Part shown: positions 59,355-60,021 of the stretch, piece by piece
How the letters are laid out: every line of letters starts with the position of its first letter
Numbering within the stretch: position 1 is the stretch's first letter
Source of the DNA: Glaciecola sp.
GTDB taxonomy: Bacteria > Pseudomonadota > Gammaproteobacteria > Enterobacterales > Alteromonadaceae
Assembly: GCA_018623155.1 (NCBI GenBank)
Contig: JAAZVZ010000014.1
Location: 1 to 60,021 of the forward strand
Direction: 5' to 3'
Length of the DNA: 60,021 nt
Made by a program: the position numbers and the translations under genes
Notes under the pieces: model-generated
What the model was told of the DNA's origin: nothing
The model's database searches: none
Seen by the model: the letters and a program-made list of their open reading frames with translations, nothing else

Positions 59355-60021
59355 TTAGCCTTGTTTTGCGATTAGCTGTTGCGTGTGTTCAATCAAGCGT
59401 CCAGCGATGGATAACTTCGGGGGGACATTAGGCAAATCATTTACATCAAACCATTGTGCTTGGATAATTTCTTTACCATCAACTTGTATCTCGCCGCCAG
59501 CATATTCTGCGATAAACCCAACCATCAAGGAATGTGGAAATGGCCAAGGTTGCGATCCAAAATATTCAATATTCTTAACCTGCACACCAACCTCCTCAAA
59601 AACTTCTCTAGCTACAGCTTGCTCTAGAGTCTCTCCACTTTCAACAAAGCCCGCCAAAGTGGAAAAAAGATTGATATCAACATGTCGTGGGCCTTGCGCT
59701 AACAAAATCTGTTTTTCGTGCCGAATAGCAACAATGATACATGGAGAAATTCTCGGATACACACGATGGCCACAACAATCGCATTGTCGTGCCATTTCCC
59801 AACCAATTTGACGCATTTTGTCACCACATTGGCCACAATATTGGTGCGTACGCATAAAAAGGGCGTATTGCCAGGCACGCATTACCGGCTGAAATTCATC
59901 CGCAGTATACGTTGCCAATAAATCACGCAAACCTACCGGCCGTAACTCCTTATGTTCGACATATTGAGAACCTAGGTCAATCATTTTCAGATCATCGCCC
60001 ATCGGCACGGCTGAAGATACA
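59355..60021 (-). CDS. nudC: NAD(+) diphosphatase NudC, N-terminus outside window
   Basis: NudC hydrolyses NADH and NAD+ and removes NAD caps from RNA. About 221 residues are visible; the frame stays open to the right edge, and family members have about 260 residues, so the start is outside. Visible are the zinc ribbon (CGQCGDKM and CDCCGHRVYPR), the Nudix box GFVESGETLEQAVAREVFEEVGV, and the NudC signature SQPWPFPHS. A GTG at 60008 could serve as start but is unlikely. Confidence 0.95.
   Translation of the reverse strand, partial: VSSAVPMGDDLKMIDLGSQYVEHKELRPVGLRDLLATYTADEFQPVMRAWQYALFMRTHQYCGQCGDKMRQIGWEMARQCDCCGHRVYPRISPCIIVAIRHEKQILLAQGPRHVDINLFSTLAGFVESGETLEQAVAREVFEEVGVQVKNIEYFGSQPWPFPHSLMVGFIAEYAGGEIQVDGKEIIQAQWFDVNDLPNVPPKLSIAGRLIEHTQQLIAKQG

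Overview
The window is a chromosomal segment of a gammaproteobacterium, probably a marine Alteromonadales-like species. The evidence is the gene order rplKAJL-rpoBC followed by rpsL-rpsG-fusA-tuf, the block queG | nnr-tsaE-amiB-mutL-miaA-hfq-hflX-hflK-hflC, typical gammaproteobacterial proteins (DbpA, NudC, TcyP, AguAB) and moderate base composition. This placement is inference from gene content; no 16S gene is present. I saw no rRNA, CRISPR array, insertion sequence or prophage.

Layout. (1) 1-17.9 kb, minus strand, core information processing: tRNA-Trp, secE, nusG, a terminator, rplK-rplA, the L10 leader, rplJ-rplL, an attenuator, rpoB-rpoC and a terminator; then a two-gene accessory cassette (4.0-5.6 kb); then the str operon rpsL-rpsG-fusA-tuf, with tuf running off the left edge. 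Three strong sigma-70 promoters (rpsL, rplK, tRNA-Trp) share a CGCGTCC start-site motif. (2) 18-23.5 kb, minus strand: an ABC exporter, an RraA-like aldolase, a MAPEG protein, dbpA and pyrC. (3) 23.6-30 kb: an ornithine-lipid acyltransferase fusion (OlsF type), a DinB-like protein, lipocalin blc and folE, divergent from folM, aguA and aguB. (4) 30-40.6 kb: the four 'ligase-associated' DNA-repair genes (PdeM/MPE endonuclease, Lhr-Core helicase, metallo-beta-lactamase exonuclease, ATP-dependent ligase), dispersed around a cystine transporter and an alpha-glucosidase/sugar-symporter pair. (5) 40.5-47 kb: an HD protein, GST, ubiG, DUF2237, a TSUP permease, DUF4112, hemH and an AbgT transporter. 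(6) 47-60 kb: hflC-hflK-hflX-hfq-miaA-mutL-amiB-tsaE-nnr, divergent queG, then hemE and nudC, which runs off the right edge.

The most unusual locus is the cassette between rpoC and rpsL. It is visibly AT-rich, bounded by 33/35-identical copies of the rpoC terminator, and encodes a small exported protein with a glycine-rich hydrophobic segment plus a three-TM, ankyrin-like membrane protein whose start overlaps the first gene's stop (ATGA). The signal-peptide codons of the first gene consist of six tandem copies of a 5-bp unit. The only start codon with a Shine-Dalgarno site (ATG at 5605) is out of frame with six copies and would be in frame with five. This has the architecture of a slipped-strand phase switch, seen here in the OFF register, and it could control both genes through translational coupling.

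Elsewhere, perfect inverted repeats in the folE/folM and sugar-symporter/exonuclease intergenic regions look like operators. A 10-bp palindrome core from the folE/folM site recurs upstream of hflK.
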